Shown: positions 15,952 through 24,756, counted from the first letter of the stretch. The stretch: 43,087 nucleotides of DNA from UBA7236 sp044227505 (GCA_044227505.1 JBGAWP010000030.1:1-43087); one strand, 5' to 3'. The notes: generated by a model from the letters alone, not told the origin. Program-made: numbers and translations.

Positions 15952-17499
15952 ATGAATTACACAAGTTCAGTGTATGATCTGGTTTTATCGCTCACAAAAA
16001 CGGAGAAACGCTATTTCAAACTGTTTGCCCGGTTGAACAAAGAGAAAAGCAATCTGATAAGATTGTTTGATGCGATCAGCATAAATGGGCTTCATCACGA
16101 CAAGGAGGTAAAGGCTTATTTTTCAGCTGAACCATTCATAAAGCATTTTGATGTTTATAAGGTGCATTTAAAGGATAGCATTTTACAAAGCATGCGCAAT
16201 TTTCACCAAAACAGAAATTTGCACAATGTGTTGCAAAATAATCTGGAGGACGCCTGGTTTTTATATGAGAAGGGTCTTTTTAAACAATGTGGTAAATTGA
16301 TCGAAAGGTCAAAACAACTTGCCAGGGAATCGGAGAACAATACAGTATTATTAGCACTTCTGGATTTGGAATATAAAATTCCGGTGGCAAAAGATATCTA
16401 TCCGCACAACAACAAAAAATTAAATCAATTATTTAAGGATCAAAATGCCATACTAACTAAATTACACGACGAATTTCATATAAGTTATCAAATATCATCC
16501 GCCGGACTTCTCCTTAAAAAATTTGAATTTACCTGCAGTGAAACTGATTATTTTGAATTGGTGAAAGTGTTGGCGGAATTAAACAATTCAGAGCGTATTC
16601 TGTCATCTGCCTTACAAAGAAAGTTCTATACGGTAAAGGTGGAATTTTTCATGGTAATTCATCAATATACCGAAGCAAAATTACATGTAGACCTATTGAT
16701 AAATGTGTTTGAAAATTCAAATTTGATTATCCGGGAAAATATCGGTAGGTATATCAAAGCATTACAGGATCGGATTACCTGTTGCATTCAATTAAAACAA
16801 TTCGAAGAGGCCTTGAAACGAAATGATGACCTAAAACAAGCGCCAAACCGCTTCGATAAAATCCAAAAAAGAAATACCAAAATACTTTCGCTTATAGATG
16901 GATATTATCTTCAGAATAAACTCCGGACCTATCTCCACTGTGGAGAAATGGAAAAATCAGAAATTTGTGTTGCGGAAATTGATGTATTTATATCACAAAA
17001 GAGAAAACAAATAAGTGATGTTCTACTTATAGAATTGATCATCCTGATTGCGTATTATTTTTTTATGAAACAAGAGCACAGGAAGGCAGAGGCAATATTA
17101 GGATTGCATAAAATTAATATATCCGGTATCAAAAGCAGTGAACAAACTATTGATCTTTTTTTACTCAAATATCTTATCGCATATTCAAGTGGAAAAATGA
17201 AAGAAAGGGGGCCACTACTTCGCTCACTTTATCGTATACTTTTAATTAGGAAAGGTTTGACGCAATTTGAACAAACATGTTTTGATTTTATAAAACGGTC
17301 GGCAACAAAAAAGGAGCCTTCCAGATCAAAACGAACATGGGAGAATTTATTGCTGCAGGAATTATATAAACAGGAAGCATCACCTACCTGGTATGCAAGG
17401 TCAATTCGATTCGACCTGATCTCCTGGCTGGAGAGCCGACAGGAAAAGAAACCGTTTTACCATATTTTAGCATTAAAATACCTCCTGGCGGGGAAGTGA
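15952..17499 (+). CDS. Conserved hypothetical all-helical protein
   Basis: A 515-residue cytosolic protein without signal peptide or membrane helices. It opens YDLVLSLTKTEKRYFKLFARL and is almost entirely helical with many Lys, Glu, Leu and aromatic residues, which suggests a TPR-like or alpha-solenoid scaffold. No catalytic motif is visible. I recognise the SLTKTEKRYFK opening only as a pattern shared by Bacteroidota hypothetical proteins. It is divergent from the FG-GAP gene (143 bp apart) and followed 50 bp later by a 90-residue hypothetical gene on the same strand. Function unknown. Confidence 0.75.
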   Translation: MNYTSSVYDLVLSLTKTEKRYFKLFARLNKEKSNLIRLFDAISINGLHHDKEVKAYFSAEPFIKHFDVYKVHLKDSILQSMRNFHQNRNLHNVLQNNLEDAWFLYEKGLFKQCGKLIERSKQLARESENNTVLLALLDLEYKIPVAKDIYPHNNKKLNQLFKDQNAILTKLHDEFHISYQISSAGLLLKKFEFTCSETDYFELVKVLAELNNSERILSSALQRKFYTVKVEFFMVIHQYTEAKLHVDLLINVFENSNLIIRENIGRYIKALQDRITCCIQLKQFEEALKRNDDLKQAPNRFDKIQKRNTKILSLIDGYYLQNKLRTYLHCGEMEKSEICVAEIDVFISQKRKQISDVLLIELIILIAYYFFMKQEHRKAEAILGLHKINISGIKSSEQTIDLFLLKYLIAYSSGKMKERGPLLRSLYRILLIRKGLTQFEQTCFDFIKRSATKKEPSRSKRTWENLLLQELYKQEASPTWYARSIRFDLISWLESRQEKKPFYHILALKYLLAGK

Positions 17500-17549
17500 A
17501 TAAGGAAACCAAAGGGAAGTTCCTTAATTTTACATCCAACAATTAATGC

Positions 17550-17822
17550 ATGAGCACTAACGCCGAAGATATCAGGATTCAGGAATTTGCACTGCAGTGC
17601 ATGACAGCACTCCGAAGAATTAAAGAGTCGCTACCCAAAACATGGAAGGCCACTCTTGCGCCCTATCAAATGGAAATCAGGGAAACGGCCATCGCAAATA
17701 AAATGAGTGAAAGTGATGCTTTGGATCTTATTCTTGACCGACTTAAAAAACAAATTCCATCAAGAGAAAAACTTAAAACATCCTACACTTTTTATATGGC
17801 TGCCTATTGCACCATGTTATAA
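17550..17822 (+). CDS. Small hypothetical protein
   Basis: A 90-residue soluble protein, helical, with no Cys pair, signal peptide or known motif (MSTNAEDIRIQEFALQCMTA). It follows the helical hypothetical gene by 50 bp and may share its transcript. Its TAA overlaps the opposite-strand stop of the next gene within the palindrome ttataa (17817-17822). The uninterrupted frame and compact spacing support a real gene, but function is unknown. Confidence 0.6.
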   Translation: MSTNAEDIRIQEFALQCMTALRRIKESLPKTWKATLAPYQMEIRETAIANKMSESDALDLILDRLKKQIPSREKLKTSYTFYMAAYCTML

Positions 17823-18164
17823 ATAACGGAGCCAGCTGAATAATTTTCTTTTCTTTAAATATACAATATCTTTCTCGTTGTTATAAGCCTCTTTTTCGAA
17901 ACAGATATTTCGGTAAGCAGTGTAATGATCTTTATATTTAATTCTATTAATCAGATAATGCAAAAGGTATAATACATAAAACGGAAATACCGCCAACTCC
18001 AGCTGCTGACGAAGATGAATATGTTCGTGATTAATAAATATCTTATCCTCCGTTAAATACTTGTTATTGATCAAAACAAATGGAAACAAAGTCATCCCGT
18101 TTACATGCAATTTTTTAATAATGATCAATTGCCATTTACGGATTTTATTGTTCGGGTTTTTCAT
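17817..18164 (-). CDS. Small HExxH membrane protein, putative metalloprotease-like
   Basis: A 115-residue protein with one hydrophobic stretch around 55-75 (LELAVFPFYVLYLLHYL). Directly before it is NHEHIHLRQQ, which fits the zinc motif HExxH (His46, Glu47, His50). CFEKEAY at 88-94 supplies a glutamate about 40 residues later, a possible third ligand as in gluzincins. The arrangement resembles a short membrane-peptidase core conserved among Bacteroidota hypothetical proteins. Activity is not demonstrated. It lies 47 bp downstream of the esterase gene on the same strand and may be co-transcribed. Confidence 0.72.
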   Translation of the reverse strand: MKNPNNKIRKWQLIIIKKLHVNGMTLFPFVLINNKYLTEDKIFINHEHIHLRQQLELAVFPFYVLYLLHYLINRIKYKDHYTAYRNICFEKEAYNNEKDIVYLKKRKLFSWLRYL

Positions 18165-18211
18165 GCTTAAAATAAATAAATCTGTGCAGAATATTTATGA
18201 TTCGGAAAATG

Positions 18212-19021
18212 TTATTTCCCAAATGCCCAGGTCAAAAAGTAAGGCATTATTTCACTCCAGGTCTGTTGATTGTGTTCTCCGCCTTTAATAAGAACAAATT
18301 GTATATCCCGCTTATCATCGTAACCCTTTTTTTTCAACTCCTGAATAAAATCGATAGTGTCATCAATAGAATCTATCAAGCCATTTTTATTGCGATCTGC
18401 GATCTCATCATTGGTGCCACATTCAAACCAAAATTTTAATCCTTCTTTTTTTTCGGAGTTGCGGATCATCTGGTGAATAATTCTGTGTTTATCTTCCTTA
18501 TAACCTCTGTTATATGCTTTCATCCGCCACCATAAACTACCTGAAAACACACCCACTTTCGCAAAATAATTCGGGAAATTCCAAACAATATCTATGGCAC
18601 TTAATCCACCCATGCTCCAACCTGCAACAACATTTTTATTTTTATCTCTGGAAACAGAATAATTATTTCGGATATAGGGCAACAATTCATTAATTATGAA
18701 TTCGGAATACAATCCTGCCTTGGATCCTCTGTTTTTAAAATCAACTGCAGAACTGCTGCCATATTCCTGCAACCGATCTTCATTGGCATGTACACCAATA
18801 ACAATAAAAGGAGTAATTATATCGTCCCTAAGTAAATCGTTTATAACCTCTGTTAAACCCATGGAAGGAATATCCTGCCCGTCGTTAAGCCATAATACCG
18901 GATACGGTTTTTGTTGGTAATTTGGTGGTAAGATTATGGTAAGCGCAACATCGCGATTTAAATAAGAGGACCTTATCTTTTCAAATTCAACACTAACCTT
19001 CAAGGCGACTTTAAGCTTCAT
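18212..19021 (-). CDS. Esterase-D-like alpha/beta hydrolase with EF-hand-like loop
   Basis: A 269-residue hydrolase of the putative-esterase family (esterase D, enterochelin esterase and mycolyltransferase relatives). The nucleophile elbow GWSMGG has Ser136; Asp205 (CGTNDE) and His250 (GGEHNQQTW) complete the triad. Between the acid and the His lies DRNKNGLIDSID (209-220), which fits the canonical 12-residue EF-hand calcium loop. There is no signal peptide, so the enzyme is probably cytosolic. The likely substrate is a small ester, perhaps linked to the divergent second hydrolase and ligase genes. A TAAATTTGC promoter match sits 9 nt before the ATG. Confidence 0.88.
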   Translation of the reverse strand: MKLKVALKVSVEFEKIRSSYLNRDVALTIILPPNYQQKPYPVLWLNDGQDIPSMGLTEVINDLLRDDIITPFIVIGVHANEDRLQEYGSSSAVDFKNRGSKAGLYSEFIINELLPYIRNNYSVSRDKNKNVVAGWSMGGLSAIDIVWNFPNYFAKVGVFSGSLWWRMKAYNRGYKEDKHRIIHQMIRNSEKKEGLKFWFECGTNDEIADRNKNGLIDSIDDTIDFIQELKKKGYDDKRDIQFVLIKGGEHNQQTWSEIMPYFLTWAFGK

Positions 19022-19029
19022 TTAACAAG

Positions 19030-19038
19030 GCAAATTTA
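19030..19038 (-). promoter_or_regulatory. Bacteroidota -7 promoter element (TAAATTTGC)
   Basis: Minus-strand TAAATTTGC, an exact TAnnTTTG match, ends 9 nt before the ATG of the EF-hand esterase gene. Confidence 0.55.
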
Positions 19039-19115
19039 GCGCAAATAAGCATATAAATTTTAGATTAATTCAACATTTAAATGTGTATTTGATTGTCGGT
19101 TGGCCTGTTTTATCG

Positions 19116-19123
19116 TACCTTTG
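19116..19123 (+). promoter_or_regulatory. Bacteroidota promoter (TACCTTTG) for the hydrolase-ligase genes
   Basis: TACCTTTG is followed by C, as in strong promoters of this phylum. An attg at 19092-19095, about 20 bp upstream, could serve as the -33 element. It implies transcription from about 19130, so the translation start of the next gene should lie downstream of that. Confidence 0.6.
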
Positions 19124-19159
19124 CAGCTCCTGACATCACTTGATAAAAAAACCTATACC

Positions 19160-19891
19160 TTGGAGCTAAACGAAGAAAAACACAGCTGGACATCCCCTGC
19201 CCTGGGCATTAATGTGGATATGCTGACTTTTGGGACAAAGGGTTTCCCGCTGATATTGTTCCCTACATCCATGGGAATGCACAACGAAAATCGCGATTTT
19301 AAACTTGTTGAATCAATTGGCTGGTTCATAGAGTCGGGCCTTATAAAGGTATATTGTCCTGATAGTATCGACAAACACAGTTGGTATAATACAGATGCAG
19401 ACCCTGCCGACAGAGTTAAAAACCAAATGTTGTATGAAAGAATGTTGTTGGAGGAGGTTTATCCTGCCATCAAAGAACAAACCGGTCATCACCGAATAGG
19501 GGTTGGTGGCTGCAGTTTCGGTGGATATCATGCGTGTAATTTCGCCTTCAGAAATCCATCCATTGTTGCGGCTATGTTTTCGTTACATGCAAAATTTGAT
19601 ATCAAAACACAATTAGACGGACACTATAACGACGAAGTATATTTTAATAATCCGGTAGATTATATTGCGGGTCTGGAGGATGAAAATATTTGGAAAATGC
19701 AAATATTTTTGGGCTCAGCTGAATTTGATATGTGTTTGGATTCCAATTATAAAATGGCTCAGGTGCTTGGACTTAAACAAATTCCGCATACTTTAGAGGT
19801 GTTGGAGGGAGAAAAACACGATTGGCCGGCATGGAGACAACAATTGCCAAGATTTTTATCCATGATGGATTTCGATAAAATTTATAAATAA
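19160..19891 (+). CDS. Esterase-like alpha/beta hydrolase at the head of the ligase operon
   Basis: About 243 residues of the putative-esterase family. The nucleophile elbow GGCSFGGYH contains the catalytic Ser, LGSAEFDMC carries the acid region and EGEKHDWPAW the His. The strand SPALGINVDMLTFGTKGFPLILFP is the usual N-terminal beta sheet. No signal peptide, so probably cytosolic. The frame is open from TTG 19100, but the TACCTTTG promoter at 19116-19123 lies inside that extension. No ATG exists before 19220, so I propose TTG 19160 (MELNEEKHSW); the start is uncertain. An ATP-grasp gene follows after 34 bp and a YbdK-type ligase gene after that, so the enzyme may hydrolyse or transfer an ester or amide made by these ligases. 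Confidence 0.82.
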   Translation: MELNEEKHSWTSPALGINVDMLTFGTKGFPLILFPTSMGMHNENRDFKLVESIGWFIESGLIKVYCPDSIDKHSWYNTDADPADRVKNQMLYERMLLEEVYPAIKEQTGHHRIGVGGCSFGGYHACNFAFRNPSIVAAMFSLHAKFDIKTQLDGHYNDEVYFNNPVDYIAGLEDENIWKMQIFLGSAEFDMCLDSNYKMAQVLGLKQIPHTLEVLEGEKHDWPAWRQQLPRFLSMMDFDKIYK

Positions 19892-19925
19892 TACGACTTC
19901 CCCGCAGGGGTATAAAAAAAATCAG

Positions 19926-20924
19926 ATGATAAAAAAAATAGGAATTATTCATGGAATGGAGGACTCCTTTCCTACTGCGTTCATCGATCGCATCAACAGT
20001 AAAAATATTGATGGCATTGTAGCTGAACGCGTATTAATTGATAAAGTTATTCAAGGTGAACCCGGAGAATTTGCCGTTATTTTAGACCGCATTTCACACG
20101 ATGCACCTTTTTACAGAAGTTATTTAAAAAATTTAGCTATCAGTGGTACTGCAGTGATGAACAATCCATTTTGGTGGAGTGCAGATGAAAAGTTTTTTAA
20201 TAATGCGCTTGCAGTAAAATTGGGGATTCCGGTTCCAAATACGGTTTTATTGCCCTCACATGAATTACCACCGAATACAAAATCACATTCCTTTCGCAAT
20301 TTAAAATATCCCCTCGACTGGGAAACAATATTTAAATACATCGGATTTCCGGCATATATGAAACCGCATGATGGTGGTGGATGGAAAGGAGTTTACAAAG
20401 TGGATAATATGGAAATGTTCTTCGAAAAATATGCAGAAACAGGAACGGATGTAAATATTTTACAGAGTGAAGTAACCTTCGATTATTATTTCAGATGTTA
20501 TTGCCTCGGACAAAAATATGTGCACATTATGTATTACGAACCGCGCAATCCTGCACATCTCCGTTATACCTGGAATGGTCCTCAAGCATCTGCAGAATTG
20601 TTGGAAACTGTTAGAGTTTACACCTTAGCATTAAATCAAGCTTTGGGTTATGATTTTAATACTGTTGAATGGGCCGTGAAAGACGGAATTCCTTATGCAA
20701 TTGATTTTTGTAATCCTGCTCCCGATGCAGAAAAAGTTTCTGTTGGGGAAGAAAATTTTGAGTGGGTTGTAGAGCATGCTGCATTAATGGCAATTGAAAG
20801 AGCGATGGAACATAAAGAAGGTCAGGATAATTTAAGTTGGGGAACCTATGTGCATCATTCCGTAAATGGAATTGCACATAATCGGGCAACTCAACCAATT
20901 TTTAATCCTTCTGTTTCGTCATAA
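19926..20924 (+). CDS. ATP-grasp ligase
   Basis: A 332-residue ATP-grasp enzyme related to RimK-type and D-Ala-D-Ala-type amide ligases, which join a carboxylate to an amine through an acyl phosphate. FPAYMKPHDGGGWKG (141-155) gives the ATP lysine Lys146 and the glycine-rich loop; TVEWAVKDG and AIDFCNP give magnesium ligands Glu248, Asp260 and Asn263. FDYYFRCYCLGQKYVHIMYYEP is the central ATP-grasp sheet. The substrate is unknown. It lies 34 bp after the hydrolase and 15 bp before the YbdK-type ligase, so the three genes are probably one operon. Together they suggest stepwise assembly of a short peptide-like molecule. Confidence 0.88.
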   Translation: MIKKIGIIHGMEDSFPTAFIDRINSKNIDGIVAERVLIDKVIQGEPGEFAVILDRISHDAPFYRSYLKNLAISGTAVMNNPFWWSADEKFFNNALAVKLGIPVPNTVLLPSHELPPNTKSHSFRNLKYPLDWETIFKYIGFPAYMKPHDGGGWKGVYKVDNMEMFFEKYAETGTDVNILQSEVTFDYYFRCYCLGQKYVHIMYYEPRNPAHLRYTWNGPQASAELLETVRVYTLALNQALGYDFNTVEWAVKDGIPYAIDFCNPAPDAEKVSVGEENFEWVVEHAALMAIERAMEHKEGQDNLSWGTYVHHSVNGIAHNRATQPIFNPSVSS

Positions 20925-20939
20925 AAAGAAATATAATTC

Positions 20940-22049
20940 ATGAGTAGTTTATATAAGGATTTTACATTAGGGATAGAAGAGGAATTTCAGATAATTGATC
21001 CTGAAACCCGCGACCTTTCGCATCGTCGTCATCATATAATTGAGAACGGATCAAAATATGATGTTGATATTAAAGCGGAAATGCATCAGAGTGTGGTGGA
21101 AGTTGCAACAAGTATTTGCAAGGATATGAAAGATGCACGCAATCAGGTTGTTCAATTGCGAAAAATAATTGCGGAGTTAGCTGATCATGATAAATTAAAA
21201 ATTGCAGCTGCGGGAACACATCCTTTTGCATCATGGGAAGAACAATTAATTACGAATCATCCTCGTTATCAGGAAATTGTAAATGAAATGCAGGAAGCTG
21301 CGCGTAGTAATTTAATTTTCGGATTACACGTGCATATCGGAATGCCATCGAGAGATGTTGCAGTGTATATGATGAATTCACTGCGTTATTTTTTACCGCA
21401 TATTTTTGCTTTATCAACCAACTCTCCTTTTTGGGAAGGAAGAGATACCGGATTCAAATCGTTTCGCACAAAAGTATTTGATAAATTTCCACGCACCGGT
21501 ATTCCGGATGTATTTAATGATGCTAGTCACTTCGATAATTTTGTTGCCTTGTTGGTAAAAACAAATTGTATCGACAACGGCAAAAAAATATGGTGGGACC
21601 TGCGTGTGCATCCCTATTTTAATACTATCGAATTCAGAATGTGTGATATTCCGTTGCGTGTGGATGAAACACTTGCACTGGCAGCATTAATGCAGGCAAT
21701 AACTGCTAAATTATTCAAATTAAGCAAAAGCAATATAGGCTGGCGCAATTACGACCGCGCATTAATTCAGGAAAATAAATGGCGCGCCGCGCGTTATGGT
21801 ATCGGAGGCAAACTCATCGATTTTGGAAAACAGGAAGAGGTGGATACCAAAGATCTTGTAATGGAATTTTTAGACTTTGTGGATGATGTTGTTGATGAAT
21901 TAGGAAGCCGGGAAGAACTCGAAAATATCAAGTGGATGCTGAATAACGGAACGGGTGCCGATCGTCAGTTAAAGACCTTTTACGACAATAACAGAGACTT
22001 TAATAAGTTGGTTGATTTTATGATAGAGGAGAGTTATGTTGGGTTGTGA
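20940..22049 (+). CDS. YbdK-type carboxylate-amine ligase (GCS2 family)
   Basis: A 369-residue enzyme of the glutamate-cysteine ligase family 2. Signature features: GIEEEF at 11-16 (metal-binding glutamates), FGLHVHIG, STNSPFWEGRDTGFKSFR and WWDLRVHPYFNTIEFRMCD. E. coli YbdK has weak gamma-glutamylcysteine synthetase activity in vitro, but most relatives act on unknown substrates. The start at ATG 20940 is 15 bp after the ATP-grasp stop, so coupled expression is likely. A 14-bp hairpin at 22081-22113 ends the operon. Together with the ATP-grasp gene it forms the core of a putative amidoligase pathway. Confidence 0.9.
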   Translation: MSSLYKDFTLGIEEEFQIIDPETRDLSHRRHHIIENGSKYDVDIKAEMHQSVVEVATSICKDMKDARNQVVQLRKIIAELADHDKLKIAAAGTHPFASWEEQLITNHPRYQEIVNEMQEAARSNLIFGLHVHIGMPSRDVAVYMMNSLRYFLPHIFALSTNSPFWEGRDTGFKSFRTKVFDKFPRTGIPDVFNDASHFDNFVALLVKTNCIDNGKKIWWDLRVHPYFNTIEFRMCDIPLRVDETLALAALMQAITAKLFKLSKSNIGWRNYDRALIQENKWRAARYGIGGKLIDFGKQEEVDTKDLVMEFLDFVDDVVDELGSREELENIKWMLNNGTGADRQLKTFYDNNRDFNKLVDFMIEESYVGL

Positions 22050-22080
22050 TTTGCAGATATAAATAATTTCAGAAAATAAA

Positions 22081-22117
22081 AAAAACGCATTTGAAAAAAT
22101 CAAATGCGTTTTTTATT
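22081..22117. terminator. Bidirectional intrinsic terminator
   Basis: A perfect 14-bp stem (22081-22094 pairs with 22100-22113; core acgcatttga/tcaaatgcgt) with loop aaaaa. It has T tracts on both strands and lies between the convergent stops at 22049 and 22132, so it serves the YbdK-type ligase operon and the sulfatase gene. Confidence 0.92.
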
Positions 22118-22131
22118 TAATAAATTCTTAT

Positions 22132-24579
22132 TTATTGCACAACCAATTGCTCTTTCCATCGCTGCTCCCCGATCTGTAATTCCACAATATATATCCCCGC
22201 AGCAATTTTAGTATTTAAATTCACTTCCTGATAAACTGCACCCGACATTACCGTAGTATTTTGCGTAAAAATTTCCGCACCAAGCATGTTCTTTATGCTT
22301 ATTCTGCCTTCACCAAAAAATTCGGAATGACTTGTAAATTCTAAGGTAAAATTATCTGTTGCGGGATTGGGGAATAACAATAATTCAGTCTCATTTAAAT
22401 ATGGTATTTCTTCCTGATCTTCTTTAAACGTTTGAATTACAAGATAGTTTTTAGAAGTGGATGAGCAACCATTTAGATCTACAACCGTGCATTTATGATT
22501 ACCGGGTAAACCGGCATTAAATTTATTGCTTGTTGCTCCCCAGATAATTACATCGTTGTAATACCATTGATAGGTATGACCTATCACTTTTTTTACGGAC
22601 AGTTTTACCGGATTATTTATGGTAAGGTTGTTCGATAGAGAGGAGTTTTTAACCTTAGGTTTTGTAACGGTATATTCAGAAACAATTATCGGTGCTGATT
22701 CTGTGATACATCCCCCCGGAGCAGTAAGCTTTGCAACATAAGTTGCAGGGCTGGTTGCAGTATAGGTATAATTTACGGCAGTCGCAATAGCGACACCGTT
22801 CTTAAACCATTTTACACTGAAGCCCGGTATATTAGGCGAAGCTGTTAAAACAACAGAACCACCAGGGCAAAAAGTAACAGGGCCACCTGCAGTTACCATT
22901 GGTGTAACCACAACATCGTCAATTACAAGATCACAATTATTGTCAATTCCATCACAATAATCAATTAAAGAAGGATTAACTAATGCATTTGTATCGTTAC
23001 AATCAGTTGAATCGAGCACGTATCCTGCAATGGGATATAAATTGACGATCATGCTATCAATATTTCCAAAAAGGTCCCCATCAAGATCCTGGTACCAATT
23101 TTTTAATGAAATACTATCATCTATCAGTCCATTACAATCCTGATCTATGCTATCTTCAATTTCATAAACACCGAGCAACCCACATTCACGTACATCAATA
23201 ATGGAAGTATCATCAACAGCGATCAACATGCTATCCAAAACATTTCTATAAAAGTTAATGAGTTGCTGATAATCAGGATTCAGTATTTGATTTATTTGCT
23301 GCAAAGGGTCTGTGGCAAAATCGTAGAATTCCTCTTCGTAACAATCACACTTAGCTCTTATAAACAAATGATCAAAACTCCTGATACCTCTTATATCAGG
23401 CACATCAAAACCCGTATCCAAAGGATCATCGTCTCCACCGAATTCATAACGTGCGAATTTTCGCAAGGTATCCGCTTCAGCCGCAAGACGCATGGAATGT
23501 CCTTCAAATCCAAAGGTATCATCCACACCAATGAGGTCTAAAAAAGTGCTGGGAATATCAATTAATTCTACCAGGTCATTATTTACCACAAGAGGATCAT
23601 TGAACCAGGGTTTATATCTTAAGAACATCGGAACATGAATAGATTCCTCCATTGGAAATACTTTCGCCCGCATGCCATGTTCACCGGATATATAACCGTT
23701 ATCGCTTGTATAGATATACATGGTGCTGTCGGTTACTCCAATGGAATCTGTAAAATTGAATAATTCGCCAACAACGTCATCAATACCCTTTAATACCTCG
23801 AAACGATCTATCATAAATTCAACTGTTTCCATAGAATCTTTGGTCCAGTTACTCGTCGCCTGATAATAATAATCAGGATATAAAGAGGCGAAATCATCCG
23901 TTGCTATCGGATAATTTACATCCAAACCTTCGTATAAATGCAGATATTCGTCTTGTGGAGTATTTGGCGGATGCGGACCAAACGGAAAAAAGAATATAGC
24001 GAAGGGTTGATCACTGTGCACCTCAATGGAATCGAAAAAACTATTGATAAAATAACTGAGAACATCCGTATTATGGGAATAATAAAAAGTGAGTATCCCA
24101 TTGAGATTGTAAGTTGTTAATTCATAGTCATCTTCCGTTGTGTTTATAAAAAAGTCGAATTCATGTGGTTGCCCGAATCCCTGACCATATTTTCCAAAAA
24201 ATCCGGTATAATACCCTTGATCATGCAAGATCTGACCAATTTTTGCCAAAGAATCAGTGAATGCGTAATTGTTATTCTCTGCCTTGTGTTGATGAGCGTA
24301 TAAACCTGTATAAATACTCGCTCTGCTTGGTCCGCACATGGAAGTTGGTGCATATGCCCGTGTAAAATTGACCCCTTCATTTGCGATCCGTTCGATATTT
24401 GGGGCTTCAAACCAGTCGGGAGCTCCGGTAGGTCTATATTCATCAAACCTGCCGTCATCAACCATTATAAAAACGATGTTTGGCTTGCCCGGGTCAGGTA
24501 TTTGTGCAAAAGCATGCATAAATCCCATCGATAGTATTAACATTACCGCCGATGAGATGATAAAGTGTGTGTGCTTCAT
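22132..24579 (-). CDS. Secreted sulfatase with MopE-like and T9SS sorting domains
   Basis: An 815-residue exported protein. The signal peptide ends near HAFAQ (residue 26). The sulfatase domain begins PNIVFIMVDDGRFDEYR (metal ligands Asp41-Asp42). Its CGPSR at 82-86 is the formylglycine motif CxPSR. Later metal-site sequences include FFPFGPHPPNTP and YTSDNGYISGEHG. It is followed by calcium-type repeats DQDCNGLIDD and YCDGIDNNCDLVIDD (MopE-like), Ig-like regions and a type IX sorting domain (LLLFPNPATDNFTLEF to QLVVQ). Likely substrate: a sulfated polysaccharide or other sulfate ester; the activating enzyme is not in the window. ATG 24579 begins the signal peptide, and a TATCTTTG promoter at 24636-24643 excludes the longer start. 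Confidence 0.9.
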   Translation of the reverse strand: MKHTHFIISSAVMLILSMGFMHAFAQIPDPGKPNIVFIMVDDGRFDEYRPTGAPDWFEAPNIERIANEGVNFTRAYAPTSMCGPSRASIYTGLYAHQHKAENNNYAFTDSLAKIGQILHDQGYYTGFFGKYGQGFGQPHEFDFFINTTEDDYELTTYNLNGILTFYYSHNTDVLSYFINSFFDSIEVHSDQPFAIFFFPFGPHPPNTPQDEYLHLYEGLDVNYPIATDDFASLYPDYYYQATSNWTKDSMETVEFMIDRFEVLKGIDDVVGELFNFTDSIGVTDSTMYIYTSDNGYISGEHGMRAKVFPMEESIHVPMFLRYKPWFNDPLVVNNDLVELIDIPSTFLDLIGVDDTFGFEGHSMRLAAEADTLRKFARYEFGGDDDPLDTGFDVPDIRGIRSFDHLFIRAKCDCYEEEFYDFATDPLQQINQILNPDYQQLINFYRNVLDSMLIAVDDTSIIDVRECGLLGVYEIEDSIDQDCNGLIDDSISLKNWYQDLDGDLFGNIDSMIVNLYPIAGYVLDSTDCNDTNALVNPSLIDYCDGIDNNCDLVIDDVVVTPMVTAGGPVTFCPGGSVVLTASPNIPGFSVKWFKNGVAIATAVNYTYTATSPATYVAKLTAPGGCITESAPIIVSEYTVTKPKVKNSSLSNNLTINNPVKLSVKKVIGHTYQWYYNDVIIWGATSNKFNAGLPGNHKCTVVDLNGCSSTSKNYLVIQTFKEDQEEIPYLNETELLLFPNPATDNFTLEFTSHSEFFGEGRISIKNMLGAEIFTQNTTVMSGAVYQEVNLNTKIAAGIYIVELQIGEQRWKEQLVVQ

Positions 24580-24635
24580 TAATATTAAAATTCGCGTTGT
24601 TGGTTCTGTATAAAAAGCATAAATGTCACAAACCA

Positions 24636-24643
24636 CAAAGATA
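24636..24643 (-). promoter_or_regulatory. Bacteroidota -7 promoter element (TATCTTTG)
   Basis: Minus-strand TATCTTTG matches TAnnTTTG and gives the sulfatase gene a leader of about 50 nt. It overlaps an in-frame upstream GTG at 24636, arguing against that start. Confidence 0.5.
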
Positions 24644-24756
24644 TTATTTTTTTTAAGCTTGATTATGAACTATCCACATAGCTTTTTTATTGAAATATAC
24701 AGACGTTGATAACCGATTCTGCCGCCTTTTTAAAATATTTATCTTAGCGTCCCGTA

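Noticed and set aside
19900..19910. Hairpin ccccgcagggg as terminator between hydrolase and ATP-grasp genes
   Set aside because: Only a 4-bp stem, followed by an A tract rather than T, and the genes are 34 bp apart on the same strand.
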